In this document: positions 25,800 to 35,165 of the stretch, one piece after another
Layout: every line of letters begins with the position of its first letter
Position numbering within the stretch: the first letter of the stretch is position 1
Source of the DNA: Collinsella sp. AF33-16
GTDB lineage: Bacteria > Actinomycetota > Coriobacteriia > Coriobacteriales > Coriobacteriaceae
Direction of reading: 5' to 3'
NCBI RefSeq assembly: GCF_003475325.1
Contig: NZ_QRQC01000010.1
Location: forward strand, 28,383-92,382
Length of the DNA stretch: 64,000 bases
Made by a program: the position numbers and the translations under genes
Notes under the pieces: generated by a model
What the model saw: the letters and a program-made list of their open reading frames with translations, nothing else
Databases searched by the model: none
Told to the model about the DNA's origin: nothing

Positions 25800-26378
25800 A
25801 TGCAGGAGCTTGAGGATCGTATTCGCCATGACGGCATCGTAAAGGCCGGTAACGTCCTTAAGGTTGATGCCTTCCTCAACCACCAGTGCGACGTTGAGCT
25901 GTTCGACCACATGGGCGCCGAGTGGGCCCGTCTGTTCAAGAATGTTGAGATCAACAAGATCCTGACGATTGAGGCTTCGGGCATTGGTATGGCTTGCATT
26001 GCAGCCCAGCACTTTGGCGGCGTGCCGGTGGTCTTTGCCAAGAAGGCCCAGTCCATTAACCTCGACGGCGAGCAGTATGCCACGACCATCTACTCCTTTA
26101 CCAAGCAGAAGGAGTACCCGGTCATCGTTGGCAAGCGTTTCTTGTCCGAGGGCGACAAGGTCCTGATCATCGACGACTTCTTGGCCAACGGCTGCGCGCT
26201 CGAGGGTCTTATCAAGATCTGCGAGGCTGCGGGTGCCGAGGTGTCCGGTATTGGCATTGCGGTGGAGAAGGGCTTCCAGGGCGGTGGCGATAAGCTCCGC
26301 GAGCGCGGCTTCCGCGTTGAAAGCCTAGCCCGTATCGCCGATATGGACTGCGATACCGGCGAGATCACCTTCGCCTAA
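25800..26378 (+). CDS. xpt: Xanthine phosphoribosyltransferase
   Basis: Salvages xanthine to XMP using PRPP. The PRPP-binding motif is [18 protein letters not shown]. The N-terminal [15 protein letters not shown] and [20 protein letters not shown] match Xpt rather than Apt or Hpt. At 192 residues it is normal. The ATG at 25800 follows GAGAAGGGGTTGCGCC. No purine riboswitch is visible upstream, unlike B. subtilis xpt. A strong terminator follows. Confidence 0.94.
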   Translation: MQELEDRIRHDGIVKAGNVLKVDAFLNHQCDVELFDHMGAEWARLFKNVEINKILTIEASGIGMACIAAQHFGGVPVVFAKKAQSINLDGEQYATTIYSFTKQKEYPVIVGKRFLSEGDKVLIIDDFLANGCALEGLIKICEAAGAEVSGIGIAVEKGFQGGGDKLRERGFRVESLARIADMDCDTGEITFA

Positions 26379-26406
26379 GCGCGCAACACAAGCGATTGGT
26401 ATGCGA

Positions 26407-26441
26407 TGTGACAAAGGGACTTTCCCTTTGTCACATTTTTT
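26407..26441 (+). terminator. Terminator after xpt
   Basis: TGTGACAAAGGGA pairs with TCCCTTTGTCACA (13 bp) and runs into TTTTTT. A similar hairpin with GTGTCAAAGGG lies at 62691-62720. Confidence 0.9.
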
Positions 26442-26459
26442 ATGAGGGGAGGTGTTGAT

Positions 26460-26840
26460 ATGGATGAGAACAAGATGGGATGGCGTGAGTATGCGCGCTA
26501 TGCCGCGATGGCGGCCGAAGAGTTGGCGCGCGATTGCGAGGTTCAGGTGTTTCGCGCGACGGGTCCGGGCGGACAAGGCGTGAACACGACGGACTCGGCG
26601 GTGCGCATGAAGCACGTGCCCACAGGGATTACCGTGACGGCGCGCGAGAGCCGCAGCCAGTTCCAAAATCGCGCGAGCTGCCTGCGCAAGCTGCGCGCCG
26701 AGCTCGAGCGTCGCGGGCGTCCACCGCGCCGACGCGTAAAGACCAAGGTGCCCCAGCGCTCTCGCCAGCGCAGGCTCAATGACAAGCACTTCAACGCCAT
26801 TAAAAAGGCCAACCGTCGCAAGCCGGGCAGCGACGAGTAG
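26460..26840 (+). CDS. GGQ-domain release-factor-like protein (probable ribosome rescue factor)
   Basis: A 126-residue protein holding only the catalytic domain of class I release factors. [27 protein letters not shown] includes the GGQ motif that triggers peptidyl-tRNA hydrolysis. It has no codon-reading domain. The C-terminus is strongly basic ([20 protein letters not shown]), similar to the ArfB/YaeJ tail that enters the empty mRNA channel. The ATG at 26460 follows GGGGAGGTG; the in-frame ATG at 26442 overlaps the terminator. A rescue role is inferred from this layout. Confidence 0.85.
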   Translation: MDENKMGWREYARYAAMAAEELARDCEVQVFRATGPGGQGVNTTDSAVRMKHVPTGITVTARESRSQFQNRASCLRKLRAELERRGRPPRRRVKTKVPQRSRQRRLNDKHFNAIKKANRRKPGSDE

Positions 26841-26861
26841 TCGTTTGTTCCACTGGCCTTG

Positions 26862-27824
26862 CTAGCGGGTAGGGTGCCAAACTTGGAGAGCGCTGCCGAG
26901 GACGTCGACCTCGATGCGCGAGGCGACAACGGGCTCGCCGTCGGCCTGGATGGGGTAGTCGGGCCCCTCAAAGGTGAGCTCGGCATGGCGGCAGCGGCGC
27001 ATGCGTACCGGCGGAAGCTTGGTGTGGTGGCCGTCTTTGGCCGAAAGGAACATAGGCAGGGCAACCGCGCGAGGGACGGGGCCACAGGCGTAGCAGACGT
27101 CGAGTATGCCATCGCAGGGATCGGCATCGGGGCAGATGCGATAACCCGAGCCATACGTGGGGCCCAGCTGAATCGCCATGATGATCGCCCTCACGCGCTC
27201 GGCGGGCGCGCCGTCAAAGCTGACCGTCATGGGGTAGTTGCGATAGCGCAGGCCAAACTGCTCAAGTCCCGAGAGGGTGTAGAGCGGAGCGCCCGTCAGG
27301 CCGGTCTTTTTGCGCAACTCGGTGGTGCCCAGGCCGATGGCGGCATCGATGCCGACCGAAAGCGTCTGGTCGTAGTACTCAACGGTAGCCTCGCCGCTGC
27401 CGCTCGCAGGGCTCCACGAGCGAATGCGCCCGATGTCCTGACGCTGCAGCTCGCAGGTGAGCAGCGCGCCATAATCCTTGCCGGAGAAATCGTCGATGCC
27501 GAGCGTCTGGGCAAAATCGTTGCCGGAGCCCACGGGCAGGACGGCAAGAGCGGGGCGGGCGTCCTCCTTTTGCGTCATAAGCCCGTTGACGACCTCGTGA
27601 ATCACGCCGTCGCCGCCGAGTGCGATAACGGTGCGATAGCCCTGAGCCTGTGCGGCCAGCTCCTTGGCGTGTCCCATACGCTCGGTCAACACCAGGTCAA
27701 ACTGGGATGCGCGTGCAGTCATGTCCAAAAAGCGTTGCAGGCGCTCGGCAACTTCGCGTGCCGCACCCGACTGGGCGGCTGGGTTGGCGATGATGAGCGT
27801 GCGACCAAAATCAGTTGCGTGCAT
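26862..27824 (-). CDS. Diacylglycerol kinase-family lipid kinase (YegS/DgkB-like)
   Basis: A 320-residue protein with the DAGK catalytic fold: IIANPAAQSGAA, the nucleotide loop IALGGDGVIHEVVNGL, and PVGSGNDFAQTLGI. The C-terminal beta sandwich includes CDGILDVCY. Such enzymes phosphorylate diacylglycerol or related lipids at the membrane. The ATG at 27824 follows GGGAG; an in-frame ATG at 27896 lacks a good site. It is followed on the same strand by nothing and is preceded by the CLC gene. Confidence 0.87.
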   Translation of the reverse strand: MHATDFGRTLIIANPAAQSGAAREVAERLQRFLDMTARASQFDLVLTERMGHAKELAAQAQGYRTVIALGGDGVIHEVVNGLMTQKEDARPALAVLPVGSGNDFAQTLGIDDFSGKDYGALLTCELQRQDIGRIRSWSPASGSGEATVEYYDQTLSVGIDAAIGLGTTELRKKTGLTGAPLYTLSGLEQFGLRYRNYPMTVSFDGAPAERVRAIIMAIQLGPTYGSGYRICPDADPCDGILDVCYACGPVPRAVALPMFLSAKDGHHTKLPPVRMRRCRHAELTFEGPDYPIQADGEPVVASRIEVDVLGSALQVWHPTR

Positions 27825-27911
27825 GGGGCGACTCCCGGCGTATAACGTGACGGTGCGGTCGCGCTCGGGTCGAATTGCCCCCGATTGTGGCTGCACGGCG
27901 AATACTAACGT

Positions 27912-29333
27912 CTACTCTATCAGGTCGTTGTGGCGCTCGATAGCCTCTGCCACCGTGCCGCCCTCGTCCACGATAAGCGAGCGTCGCTTAGGGGACACAA
28001 TACGCTGTGCGGGATACACGCCACGGTGGCCGCCGGCAAGGTAGCTAATAAACGAAACGATGACAAAGAACCCGGCGGCCGTGCCGTGGAACAGGTCGAT
28101 GGCCATCATGCAGGTGGTGATGGGCACGTTGAGGCCGGCGCAGAACACGCCGAGCATGCCGAGAGCCGCCAGAAAACTGGGGTCAAGCCCGGTAAGGTAA
28201 CCGATCCAGCCACCGAGTGCCGCACCGATGCCAAACAGGGGCGTGACCTCGCCGCCTTGGAAGCCCGCGCCCAGGGTAAGCGCTGTGACGACCAACTTGA
28301 TGGCTGCGTCCGCCAGGGTGGTGTTGCCTGCAAATCCGGCGCCGGAAAGCCACGTGGAAAGGCCGGCGTAGTCCCAGGCGTCGAGGAGGGCATAGGCGGC
28401 CAAAACCACGAGTGCGCCTATGAGTGCGCGGACGAGGTAATTGGTGATAAAGCGACCGTACAGGCTTTTGACGGTTCGAACCGACCAGGCAAAGAGGCGT
28501 GCCGTCAGGCCGAAGATAATTGCGCTGATAACAACGATGACAACCGTCCGTGGTGTCATGTTGGGAACGCTGGCGATGACATTCGCCTCGTACTCGGTTC
28601 CCAAGGCAAGCGACGTAAAGTAGCCGGTAAACGAGGCGACCAGGCAGTAGATGCCCGCGGTGTAGTCGATCTTTCCGATAAAGCACATCTCCATGCCAAA
28701 GAAAGCTCCGGCAAGGGGCGAACCGAATACGGCGCCAAAGGCCGACGAGATGCCGGCGAGCATGAGGTCGTGGTGGTCATGCTTTTTGAGGTGGGCGAGG
28801 CTCGAGATGTTGCTGGCGATGGTGCCGCCAATCTGCACCGCGGCTCCCTCGCGACCGGCCGATCCGCCCGTTAGGTGCGTGAGCGTAGAGTAGACGAAGG
28901 TGAGGACGGCCATGCGCATATGGATGAGGCGTGTGCCCAGAGCGGAGTCGATGACCAGGTTGTTGCCTCGTTTGGCAGCAAGGCCGTGGTTTTTGTAGAC
29001 CCACGCGGTGGCAATGCCCACAACGGGAAGCAATGCGTAGACCCACGCGTGGTGCTCGCGATAGTCGGTCGCGATATTCAGCGAGGCCAAAAACGCCCAA
29101 GCGGCAACGCCCATGGCGAGCGAGACGATGACGACGAGCACGAGCAACTTGGCGCTCGCGAGTAGGTTGCGGGCGTTGCGGCGCGTGTCGGCAGCCAAGA
29201 GATGCTCGGAGCGGGTGAGCTGTTGCCTGCCTGCCATGATGACGTCGTTAAGGGAGAAAAGGCCGCCGTCGTCGAGCGGCTGGGAATGATCCTGCGCCTC
29301 GTTTGCGCTTTCGGGTTTGTCGGTAAAAGTCAT
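27912..29333 (-). CDS. CLC-family anion channel/transporter, resembling the fluoride (CLC-F) type
   Basis: A 473-residue polytopic membrane protein. GGSAGREGAAVQIGG is the CLC gating-glutamate motif and GFQGGEVTPLFGIGAALG the second family block. Where chloride CLCs have GSGIP, this has RGNNLVID, as in fluoride-exporting CLC-F proteins. Fluoride export is therefore plausible but not proven. No fluoride riboswitch is recognisable upstream. A TATAAT hexamer lies on the minus strand at 29363-29368, 30 nt before the ATG at 29333. Confidence 0.85.
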   Translation of the reverse strand: MTFTDKPESANEAQDHSQPLDDGGLFSLNDVIMAGRQQLTRSEHLLAADTRRNARNLLASAKLLVLVVIVSLAMGVAAWAFLASLNIATDYREHHAWVYALLPVVGIATAWVYKNHGLAAKRGNNLVIDSALGTRLIHMRMAVLTFVYSTLTHLTGGSAGREGAAVQIGGTIASNISSLAHLKKHDHHDLMLAGISSAFGAVFGSPLAGAFFGMEMCFIGKIDYTAGIYCLVASFTGYFTSLALGTEYEANVIASVPNMTPRTVVIVVISAIIFGLTARLFAWSVRTVKSLYGRFITNYLVRALIGALVVLAAYALLDAWDYAGLSTWLSGAGFAGNTTLADAAIKLVVTALTLGAGFQGGEVTPLFGIGAALGGWIGYLTGLDPSFLAALGMLGVFCAGLNVPITTCMMAIDLFHGTAAGFFVIVSFISYLAGGHRGVYPAQRIVSPKRRSLIVDEGGTVAEAIERHNDLIE

Positions 29334-29544
29334 ACGTTCCTCTTTTGGGTTGCAACACGAGCATTATAAAACGCGGTAAACGCGACGAGCCGGTGGGTTG
29401 GTTTTGGTTTTGTTTCGCGGCTTGCGGCCGACAGATGTATTCGCGGCCGCGGGCCAGGTCTTGAGCAGGCGGCGAGGGATTATACTGAGATAAACATAAA
29501 GAATCGGCGCTTTTGTTGCGCGCCGCAGCATGCTAGAGGTGCAT

Positions 29545-30807
29545 ATGGCTGAGAAACTCATTCCGTTGGAGGACGCACAGGCAATCGTTCTTTCGCGGGT
29601 GCACGGGACCGATGTCGTCGAGATCCCGGTATGGCAGGCGGCCGGTCTTCCCCTTGCCGAGGACGCCACGGCCGATATCGACATCTCGCCGTTTGCCAAC
29701 AGCGCCATGGATGGATATGCCGTGCGTGCCGCCGACCTCGCCAAAGCGTCCACCGATGCGCCCGTGACGCTTTCCGTCGTGGGGCACGAGGCCGCAGGCC
29801 ATGTGTTCGATGGCGTTATCGCCCCGGGCGAGACGGTCCGCATCATGACGGGCGCGCCGGTACCCGAAGGTGCCGATGCCGTGGTGAAATACGAGATCGT
29901 CGACGTGCTCGATGGCGACGACAACGAGGGCTCGCGTGTGAGGTTCTCGGCGCCCGCCAAGGTAGGGGAGAACGTTCGCTCTGCCGCCGAGGAGGCCCAT
30001 GCCGGCGATGTCGTGATGCACGCCGGCGAGGTCGTGGCCCCGGCCGGCGCCGGCCTGTTGGCGAGTGCCGGTTACGCAAGCGTGAAGGTGCACGCCGCCC
30101 CGCGTGTGGGCATTATCTCGTTGGGCACGGAGCTGGTCGCGCCGAGTGAACTGCCGGCACGCGGACAGATTCGCGACTCCAACTCGTCGGCGTTGATGGC
30201 CGAAGCGCTCGATGCAGGAGCCGAGCCCGTGTTCTACGGCATTGCGCCCGATGATGAGCAGGCGATTGCCGAGCTGGTGCATCGCGCCGTGCTGGAGTGC
30301 GATTTCGTCATTACGAGCGGTGGCGCCTCGGCAGGCGACTACGACTACGTGACGGCGCTCGTTCGGCGCGAGGGCGATGTGCTGTTTGACCGCATCTCGA
30401 TGCGTCCGGGCAAGGCCATCACGTTTGGCTTGCTTGGGGGTAAGCCCTACCTGGGACTTTCAGGCAATCCGGCCGCGGCGTATGTAGGCTTTGAGATGCT
30501 TGCGCGTCCGGCGATCCGCAAGATGCGCGGCTTTGCCGAGGGTACGCGTCCCGTGCAGCAGGCGACGCTCACGCACGGCGTGAAAAAGCGACAGCATCGC
30601 CGCTTCTTCGATCGCGCCACGGTTTTGCGCGACCCCGAGACCGGTGAGCTGTTGGTGACCGAGGCCAAGACGCAGAATTCGGCGCTGCTCGGCACGATGC
30701 AGCGGGCTAACTGCCTGTTGCGTGTTGACGAAGGACCGTGCGACCTCAAGGTGGGCGATGTCGTGGACGTTGTTCGCGTCGACCTGCCCGAGGGCGCCGT
30801 GTTGTAG
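29545..30807 (+). CDS. moeA: Molybdopterin molybdotransferase
   Basis: Inserts molybdate into adenylylated molybdopterin. Blocks are SPFANSAMDGYAVRAADL, RIMTGAPVPEGADAVVKYE, GIISLGTELV, RDSNSSALMAE, SGGASAGDYDYV and GLSGNPAAAYVGFEM. At 420 residues it has all MoeA domains including the C-terminal beta barrel. The ATG at 29545 follows TAGAGGTG; ATG 29530 is upstream in frame. It heads a short operon with the MogA/MoaB homologue 10 nt downstream. Confidence 0.95.
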   Translation: MAEKLIPLEDAQAIVLSRVHGTDVVEIPVWQAAGLPLAEDATADIDISPFANSAMDGYAVRAADLAKASTDAPVTLSVVGHEAAGHVFDGVIAPGETVRIMTGAPVPEGADAVVKYEIVDVLDGDDNEGSRVRFSAPAKVGENVRSAAEEAHAGDVVMHAGEVVAPAGAGLLASAGYASVKVHAAPRVGIISLGTELVAPSELPARGQIRDSNSSALMAEALDAGAEPVFYGIAPDDEQAIAELVHRAVLECDFVITSGGASAGDYDYVTALVRREGDVLFDRISMRPGKAITFGLLGGKPYLGLSGNPAAAYVGFEMLARPAIRKMRGFAEGTRPVQQATLTHGVKKRQHRRFFDRATVLRDPETGELLVTEAKTQNSALLGTMQRANCLLRVDEGPCDLKVGDVVDVVRVDLPEGAVL

Positions 30808-30817
30808 GAGGAATGCT

Positions 30818-31297
30818 ATGGAGCTGAAGATATCGATCGTGACGTGCTCGGATACGCGCGATCTTGCCCAGGACGAGGCTGGAGCCGCACTCGAGGAACT
30901 TATCGAGGCGCAGGGCTGGACGGTCGCCTCGCATGTGGTCGTGCGCGACGACGTCAGCGAGATCGGTGATGCCATTGTGGAAGCCGCCGATGAGTGCCAC
31001 GCCAATGTCGTGCTCACCTGCGGCGGCACGGGGCTTTCGATGCGCGATGTGACGCCCGAGGCGACGCGTGCCGTCTGCGAGCGCGATGTGCCGGGTATTG
31101 CAGAGGCAATCCGTGCGTACTCCATGACCAAGACGCGCCGCGCTATGCTCTCGCGCGCTATTTGCATGCAACGAGGTCATACACTTGTCGTAAACTTTCC
31201 CGGTTCTACGAAGGCCGCCCGCGAAAGCTGGGAGGCCATAGCGGACCAGCTGGAGCATGCGGCTCAGATGACAGCGGGCGGCGGACATACCAACTAA
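30818..31297 (+). CDS. MogA/MoaB-family molybdenum cofactor protein
   Basis: Adenylylates molybdopterin before MoeA acts. VLTCGGTGLSMRDVTPEATRAV is the MoCF signature, and the C-terminal VVNFPGSTKAARE matches the LPGSP-type loop. At 159 residues it is standard for MogA or MoaB. The ATG at 30818 follows a perfect AGGAGG. Placement right after moeA and before modABC supports a molybdenum-cofactor role. Whether it is MogA or MoaB cannot be settled by eye. Confidence 0.9.
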   Translation: MELKISIVTCSDTRDLAQDEAGAALEELIEAQGWTVASHVVVRDDVSEIGDAIVEAADECHANVVLTCGGTGLSMRDVTPEATRAVCERDVPGIAEAIRAYSMTKTRRAMLSRAICMQRGHTLVVNFPGSTKAARESWEAIADQLEHAAQMTAGGGHTN

Positions 31298-31401
31298 GCG
31301 GTTTACCTGCGGCGGAGCGATCTGAACGGCTGCTCCGCCTTTTATTTGCGCCCAAGGGGACGGCATTCTGTAGGCATGCTTGAAACTATATTCTCAGACG
31401 A

Positions 31402-31441
31402 GAATAATTTCTCATAATCATTATTCGCATCGAAGTATAAT
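31402..31441 (+). promoter_or_regulatory. Possible modABC promoter with inverted-repeat operator
   Basis: GAATAAT (31402-31408) and ATTATTC (31420-31426) form an inverted repeat just upstream of TATAAT (31436-31441). An operator overlapping the -35 region would fit repression. No known binding consensus is claimed. Confidence 0.35.
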
Positions 31442-31501
31442 CAAATTACAGAATAAAGCCCGCGGTGGGGTACCCGGGCACAAGGTACGAAAGGGTTGAA
31501 C

Positions 31502-32377
31502 ATGTTCGATATGGTTTCTCGCCGCGGATTCGTCTCACTCTCCGCTGTCGCCGCTGCCGGCCTTGGGCTTGCCGGCTGCTCCGGCAACAAGGAGCCTGAG
31601 GCGACCGGCTCCGATGCCGGCTCCGCCAAGGCCTCTTCCAAGAAGGAAACCGTCGAGCTGCAGGTCTTTGCCGCCAACTCGCTCGAGAAGGCTCTGCCCG
31701 AGGTTCAAAAGCTCTACACCGAGCAGACCGGCACCACGTTTGCCGACACGCAGTTTAAGGCGTCCGGCGACCTTGTCGAGCAGATGCGTGCCGGTGCCAC
31801 GGTCGACGTGCTCATCACGGCCTCCAAGGGCACCATGGACGACGCCGAAGCCGCCGAGCTCGTCGACACCGACACGCGAGAGGATATGTTCGTCAACGAC
31901 CTCGTGATCATTCGCGCTGAGGGCTCCGACACCAAGATCGAGGCCATCGCTGACGTCGCGAATCTGGACGGCAAGATCGCCATTGGCGACGCCAAGACCG
32001 TTCCCGCCGGCAAGTACGCCAACCAGGCCCTGGCCTCCGTGGGCCTCTATACCGGCGCCGAGGGCGACGACGGCGAGTACGCTCCCGAGATCGCCGACAA
32101 GGTCGCACTGGCAGACAAAGTTGGTACCGCCGCCGCCTATGTGTCCACAGGCGACTGCGTGGCCGGTTTTGTCTACAGCTCTGACATCTTCCGCTACGAC
32201 GGCATCGAGGAGGCCTTCGTATGCCCCGAGGATTCGCACAAGCCCATCGTGTACCCGGGTGCCGTTGCCGAGAGCTCCGAGCACGCCGACGAGGCCAAGG
32301 CGTTTATCGACTTTTGCCTGTCTAACAAGAAGGCCCAGAAGATTTGGGCCAAATACGGCTTTGAGCTTTCCGCATAG
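31502..32377 (+). CDS. modA: Molybdate ABC transporter substrate-binding lipoprotein
   Basis: Captures molybdate outside the cell. The N-terminus has twin arginines (SRRGFVSLS) and the lipobox LGLAGCSG, so it is a lipid-anchored binding protein. Mature-domain blocks are VFAANSLEKALPEVQKLY, FKASGDLVEQMRAGATVDVLITASKG, IAIGDAKTVPAGKYANQAL and VAGFVYSSD. At 291 residues it is typical. The ATG at 31502 follows GAAAGGG; TTG 31496 is too close to that site. It begins a modABC operon. Confidence 0.93.
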   Translation: MFDMVSRRGFVSLSAVAAAGLGLAGCSGNKEPEATGSDAGSAKASSKKETVELQVFAANSLEKALPEVQKLYTEQTGTTFADTQFKASGDLVEQMRAGATVDVLITASKGTMDDAEAAELVDTDTREDMFVNDLVIIRAEGSDTKIEAIADVANLDGKIAIGDAKTVPAGKYANQALASVGLYTGAEGDDGEYAPEIADKVALADKVGTAAAYVSTGDCVAGFVYSSDIFRYDGIEEAFVCPEDSHKPIVYPGAVAESSEHADEAKAFIDFCLSNKKAQKIWAKYGFELSA

Positions 32378-32445
32378 TGCGGCTTGGCGCGATAATTCCA
32401 TCGTTTTGTGTTTAACTCCGTCCTTGTATTCTCTTGGAGCTTTTC

Positions 32446-33888
32446 GTGCTTAATAGATTCCGCATGCTTGTCGCCTGTGCTTTGACCTTCGCGCTTTGCT
32501 GGGTGCCAGGATTTGCGTTTGCTGGGGACGCTGGGGACGGGGCCCAGGATGCTGCGACCGCTCATGGGCTTTCCTATGGGATCGAGGGTTTTGAGCGGTT
32601 GGCCAAGGGGACCGCTCGTGCCATGGAGGGCCAGCCTGAGGGCTACCGGTTTCCCGTTGACGCGGACGTGGACCTTGTAGTGGCGCCTGCTGCCGATCGC
32701 GTTGTGGCGTGGATATCGCCCAAGGCGGTCGAGAAGTACCGATTGGATCCGCAGGATAACGAGTGCGTATCGGGTCTCAAGGCCCTCGTCTGTGAGCTCG
32801 ACAGCACAAACTGCATGGGAGGCGCGCAGCTAGGGGACGTGGATCTTCCTTGGTATGTCACGGCGGAAACAACGTTTGATGCCGGCGGGTATACCTATGG
32901 CTTTGACGAGCGCGGTGCGGATGGGGACCGCTATGTGGTGATTGCATCAGCCTCGGGTGATGCCAAGGGCGGCGCGCGTTGGCTTGATAGCGCTCAAATG
33001 GTAGAGGCATCGTCTGTCGTGTTGCGGGATGAGCAGGGGCCCTTGACCTTTCTGGCTTCCTTTTTGGGCGACATCGACTATCGCCCGTTTTGGGTGTCCA
33101 TAAAAACGAGCGGCCTTGCCCTGCTGATCTCCTTTGCGCTGGGCCTGTTCGCCGCGTGGAAGACTATGGGTACCTCGAGTCGCATCAAGGGCCTGCTCGA
33201 TTCGGTCTTTACGATTCCTATGGTGCTGCCGCCCACGGTCTGCGGCTTTCTGCTCCTCATGCTGTTTGGCCGCTCGACCGGGGTTGGCCAGTGGCTCATC
33301 GCGCACGGCATCTCGATCGTCTTTACCTGGCCCGCGGCGGTCATTTCGGCCGTCGTCGTGTCGTTTCCGCTGGTCTACCGCACGGCGCTCGGAGCCTTCG
33401 AGAGCCTCGACACGCAGATGCTCGATGCGGCGCGCACACTGGGCTGGTCCGAACATCGCATCTTTACCAAGCTTATGATGCCGCTTGGCTGGCCCTCGAT
33501 TGCCGCCGGTACGGTCCTCGCCTTTGCCCGTGCCATGGGAGAGTTTGGCTGCACGCTGTTCTTTGCGGGCAACTATGCCGGCATTACGCAGACCATTCCA
33601 ATTGCGATTTACTTTGAATGGATGGGCGGCAATACGTCGGTGGCCCTCTTTTGGGTCGCCGTCGTGATCGTGTTCAGTTTCCTGGTCATCCTATTCATCA
33701 ATATGTACACCGCTCATTCACAAAAGTATCGCGAGCGGGGCCTTTCTCGTGTGGAGCGCAAGCAGGCCAAAGATCTCGCCGGACGGGGCGATTCGCTCGA
33801 CCCGGCGGGCGGCGATGCCTTGCGTATCGATCGCGAGGCGCTGGCCGAGCTTATGCGCGACGACACGGTCGCAAAGGGAGGTCGATAA
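32446..33888 (+). CDS. modB: Molybdate ABC permease with extra N-terminal extracytoplasmic domain
   Basis: A 480-residue protein, twice the usual ModB length. Residues 1-30 are hydrophobic (LVACALTFALCWVPGFAFA), resembling a signal or anchor. Residues ~30-205 form an unrecognised soluble domain with cysteines in LVCELDSTNCMGG. The permease core (~210-430) has the EAA loop DAARTLGWSEHRIFTKLMMPL and TLFFAGNYAGITQTIPIAIY. A basic and acidic tail of ~55 residues follows. A GTG start at 32446 has GGAG at 6 nt; TTG 32434 lies inside that site. It lies between modA and modC. Confidence 0.88.
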   Translation: MLNRFRMLVACALTFALCWVPGFAFAGDAGDGAQDAATAHGLSYGIEGFERLAKGTARAMEGQPEGYRFPVDADVDLVVAPAADRVVAWISPKAVEKYRLDPQDNECVSGLKALVCELDSTNCMGGAQLGDVDLPWYVTAETTFDAGGYTYGFDERGADGDRYVVIASASGDAKGGARWLDSAQMVEASSVVLRDEQGPLTFLASFLGDIDYRPFWVSIKTSGLALLISFALGLFAAWKTMGTSSRIKGLLDSVFTIPMVLPPTVCGFLLLMLFGRSTGVGQWLIAHGISIVFTWPAAVISAVVVSFPLVYRTALGAFESLDTQMLDAARTLGWSEHRIFTKLMMPLGWPSIAAGTVLAFARAMGEFGCTLFFAGNYAGITQTIPIAIYFEWMGGNTSVALFWVAVVIVFSFLVILFINMYTAHSQKYRERGLSRVERKQAKDLAGRGDSLDPAGGDALRIDREALAELMRDDTVAKGGR

Positions 33889-33891
33889 GCC

Positions 33892-34962
33892 ATGTCGCTC
33901 GTTCTGGATATCAAAAAGCGCTATCCCGGGTTTATGCTCGACATGCAGCTTGAGACCGGCGAGGAGTGTGTGGCGCTGCTGGGCGCCTCGGGTTGTGGCA
34001 AGAGCTGCACCTTGCGCTGCATTGCCGGCGTGGAGACGCCCGACGAGGGCAAGATCGTCGTCAACGGCGTGACCTTTTTTGACTCGGCGGCGGGCATCAA
34101 CCTGTCGCCCCAGGAGCGCAAATGCGCCCTGCTGTTCCAAAACTATCAGCTGTTTCCCAACATGACGGTGGCCGATAACGTGTGCGCCGGCGTAAAGGAT
34201 GCGGGCGACGCCGCGGCGCGCAGGCAACTTGCCGAGCGCTACCTGGGTATCTTTGGCCTGGCCGATTTCGCCGACCGCTATCCCGCGCGCCTCTCGGGCG
34301 GCCAGCAGCAGCGTGTGGCGCTTGCTCGCATGGTGGCGGCGCACCCGGGCATTTTTATGTTCGACGAGCCCATGAGCGCGCTCGATTCCTATCTTAAGAG
34401 CGCGCTCGAGCAGAACATGCTCGACCTGTTTGACGTGTGCAACCGCACCGTGCTCTACGTGAGCCACGACATCGACGAAGCGTGCCGCCTGTGCGAGCGC
34501 ATCTGCGTGATGCACAACGGGCACGTTGAAGAGATCGGTTCTGTCGAGGACGTGGTTCGCCGTCCGCAGACACTGGCGGCGCTGCGCCTGACGGGCTGCA
34601 AGAACACGAGCCGTGCGCGCAAGATCGGCGTCGAAGAGGTTGAGGCCCTCGACTGGGGCATGACCTTTAACGTGGGTCGCGAGGTTCCCGATAATGTGGC
34701 GTACCTTGGCATTCGCGCAAGCTACTTCCATGTTGACAATCGCGCTGAGCGGGGCCGCAACAGTTATGACTTGCATGTGGCCCGTGTGAGTGATTCGCGC
34801 TTTGAGCGGCTGGTGTTGCTGGATGTGCCGCGCATCGATGCGCCCACGCGTCTGCAGTGGAAGGTCAACAAGGTGGGCGTACCTGTAGAGGAGTTGCCAC
34901 AGGCGGGGGAGACCTTGCGCATGCATTTTGATGCGAGCAGGATTCATTTGGTTTGTCGATAG
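33892..34962 (+). CDS. modC: Molybdate ABC transporter ATP-binding protein
   Basis: Energises molybdate uptake. Walker A is LLGASGCGKSCTLRC, Q-loop LFQNYQLFPN, signature LSGGQQQRVALARM, and Walker B GIFMFDEPMSALD. The C-terminal ~115 residues may be a degenerate molybdate-binding (TOBE-like) domain. At 356 residues it is usual for ModC. The ATG at 33892 lies 3 nt after the modB stop with GGGAGG before it. A terminator follows at 34974-35010. Confidence 0.95.
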   Translation: MSLVLDIKKRYPGFMLDMQLETGEECVALLGASGCGKSCTLRCIAGVETPDEGKIVVNGVTFFDSAAGINLSPQERKCALLFQNYQLFPNMTVADNVCAGVKDAGDAAARRQLAERYLGIFGLADFADRYPARLSGGQQQRVALARMVAAHPGIFMFDEPMSALDSYLKSALEQNMLDLFDVCNRTVLYVSHDIDEACRLCERICVMHNGHVEEIGSVEDVVRRPQTLAALRLTGCKNTSRARKIGVEEVEALDWGMTFNVGREVPDNVAYLGIRASYFHVDNRAERGRNSYDLHVARVSDSRFERLVLLDVPRIDAPTRLQWKVNKVGVPVEELPQAGETLRMHFDASRIHLVCR

Positions 34963-34973
34963 CGCCGGGTAAT

Positions 34974-35010
34974 GCCGTCGGGGGATATAAGCCTCGGCGG
35001 CTTTGTTTTT
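34974..35010 (+). terminator. Terminator after modC
   Basis: GCCGTCGGGGG pairs, with wobble pairs, to CCTCGGCGGC and is followed by TTTGTTTTT. Confidence 0.7.
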
Positions 35011-35165
35011 GCCGTTCGCCGAATGAGGGATGACAAACTCTTATCAATCAAGATAATAATTTATTGAATGACGGAACACGACGCTGTCGTACGAATGTCA
35101 ACGGTGTTCGCGTGGTCGATAACCGTTGATATAGTTGACCTCAACTTGTAAAGGAGGGCGCGCAC

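Noticed and set aside
29334..29544. Fluoride riboswitch before the CLC gene
   Set aside because: No GGNGATGG..CTGATGA-type consensus was found on the minus strand.
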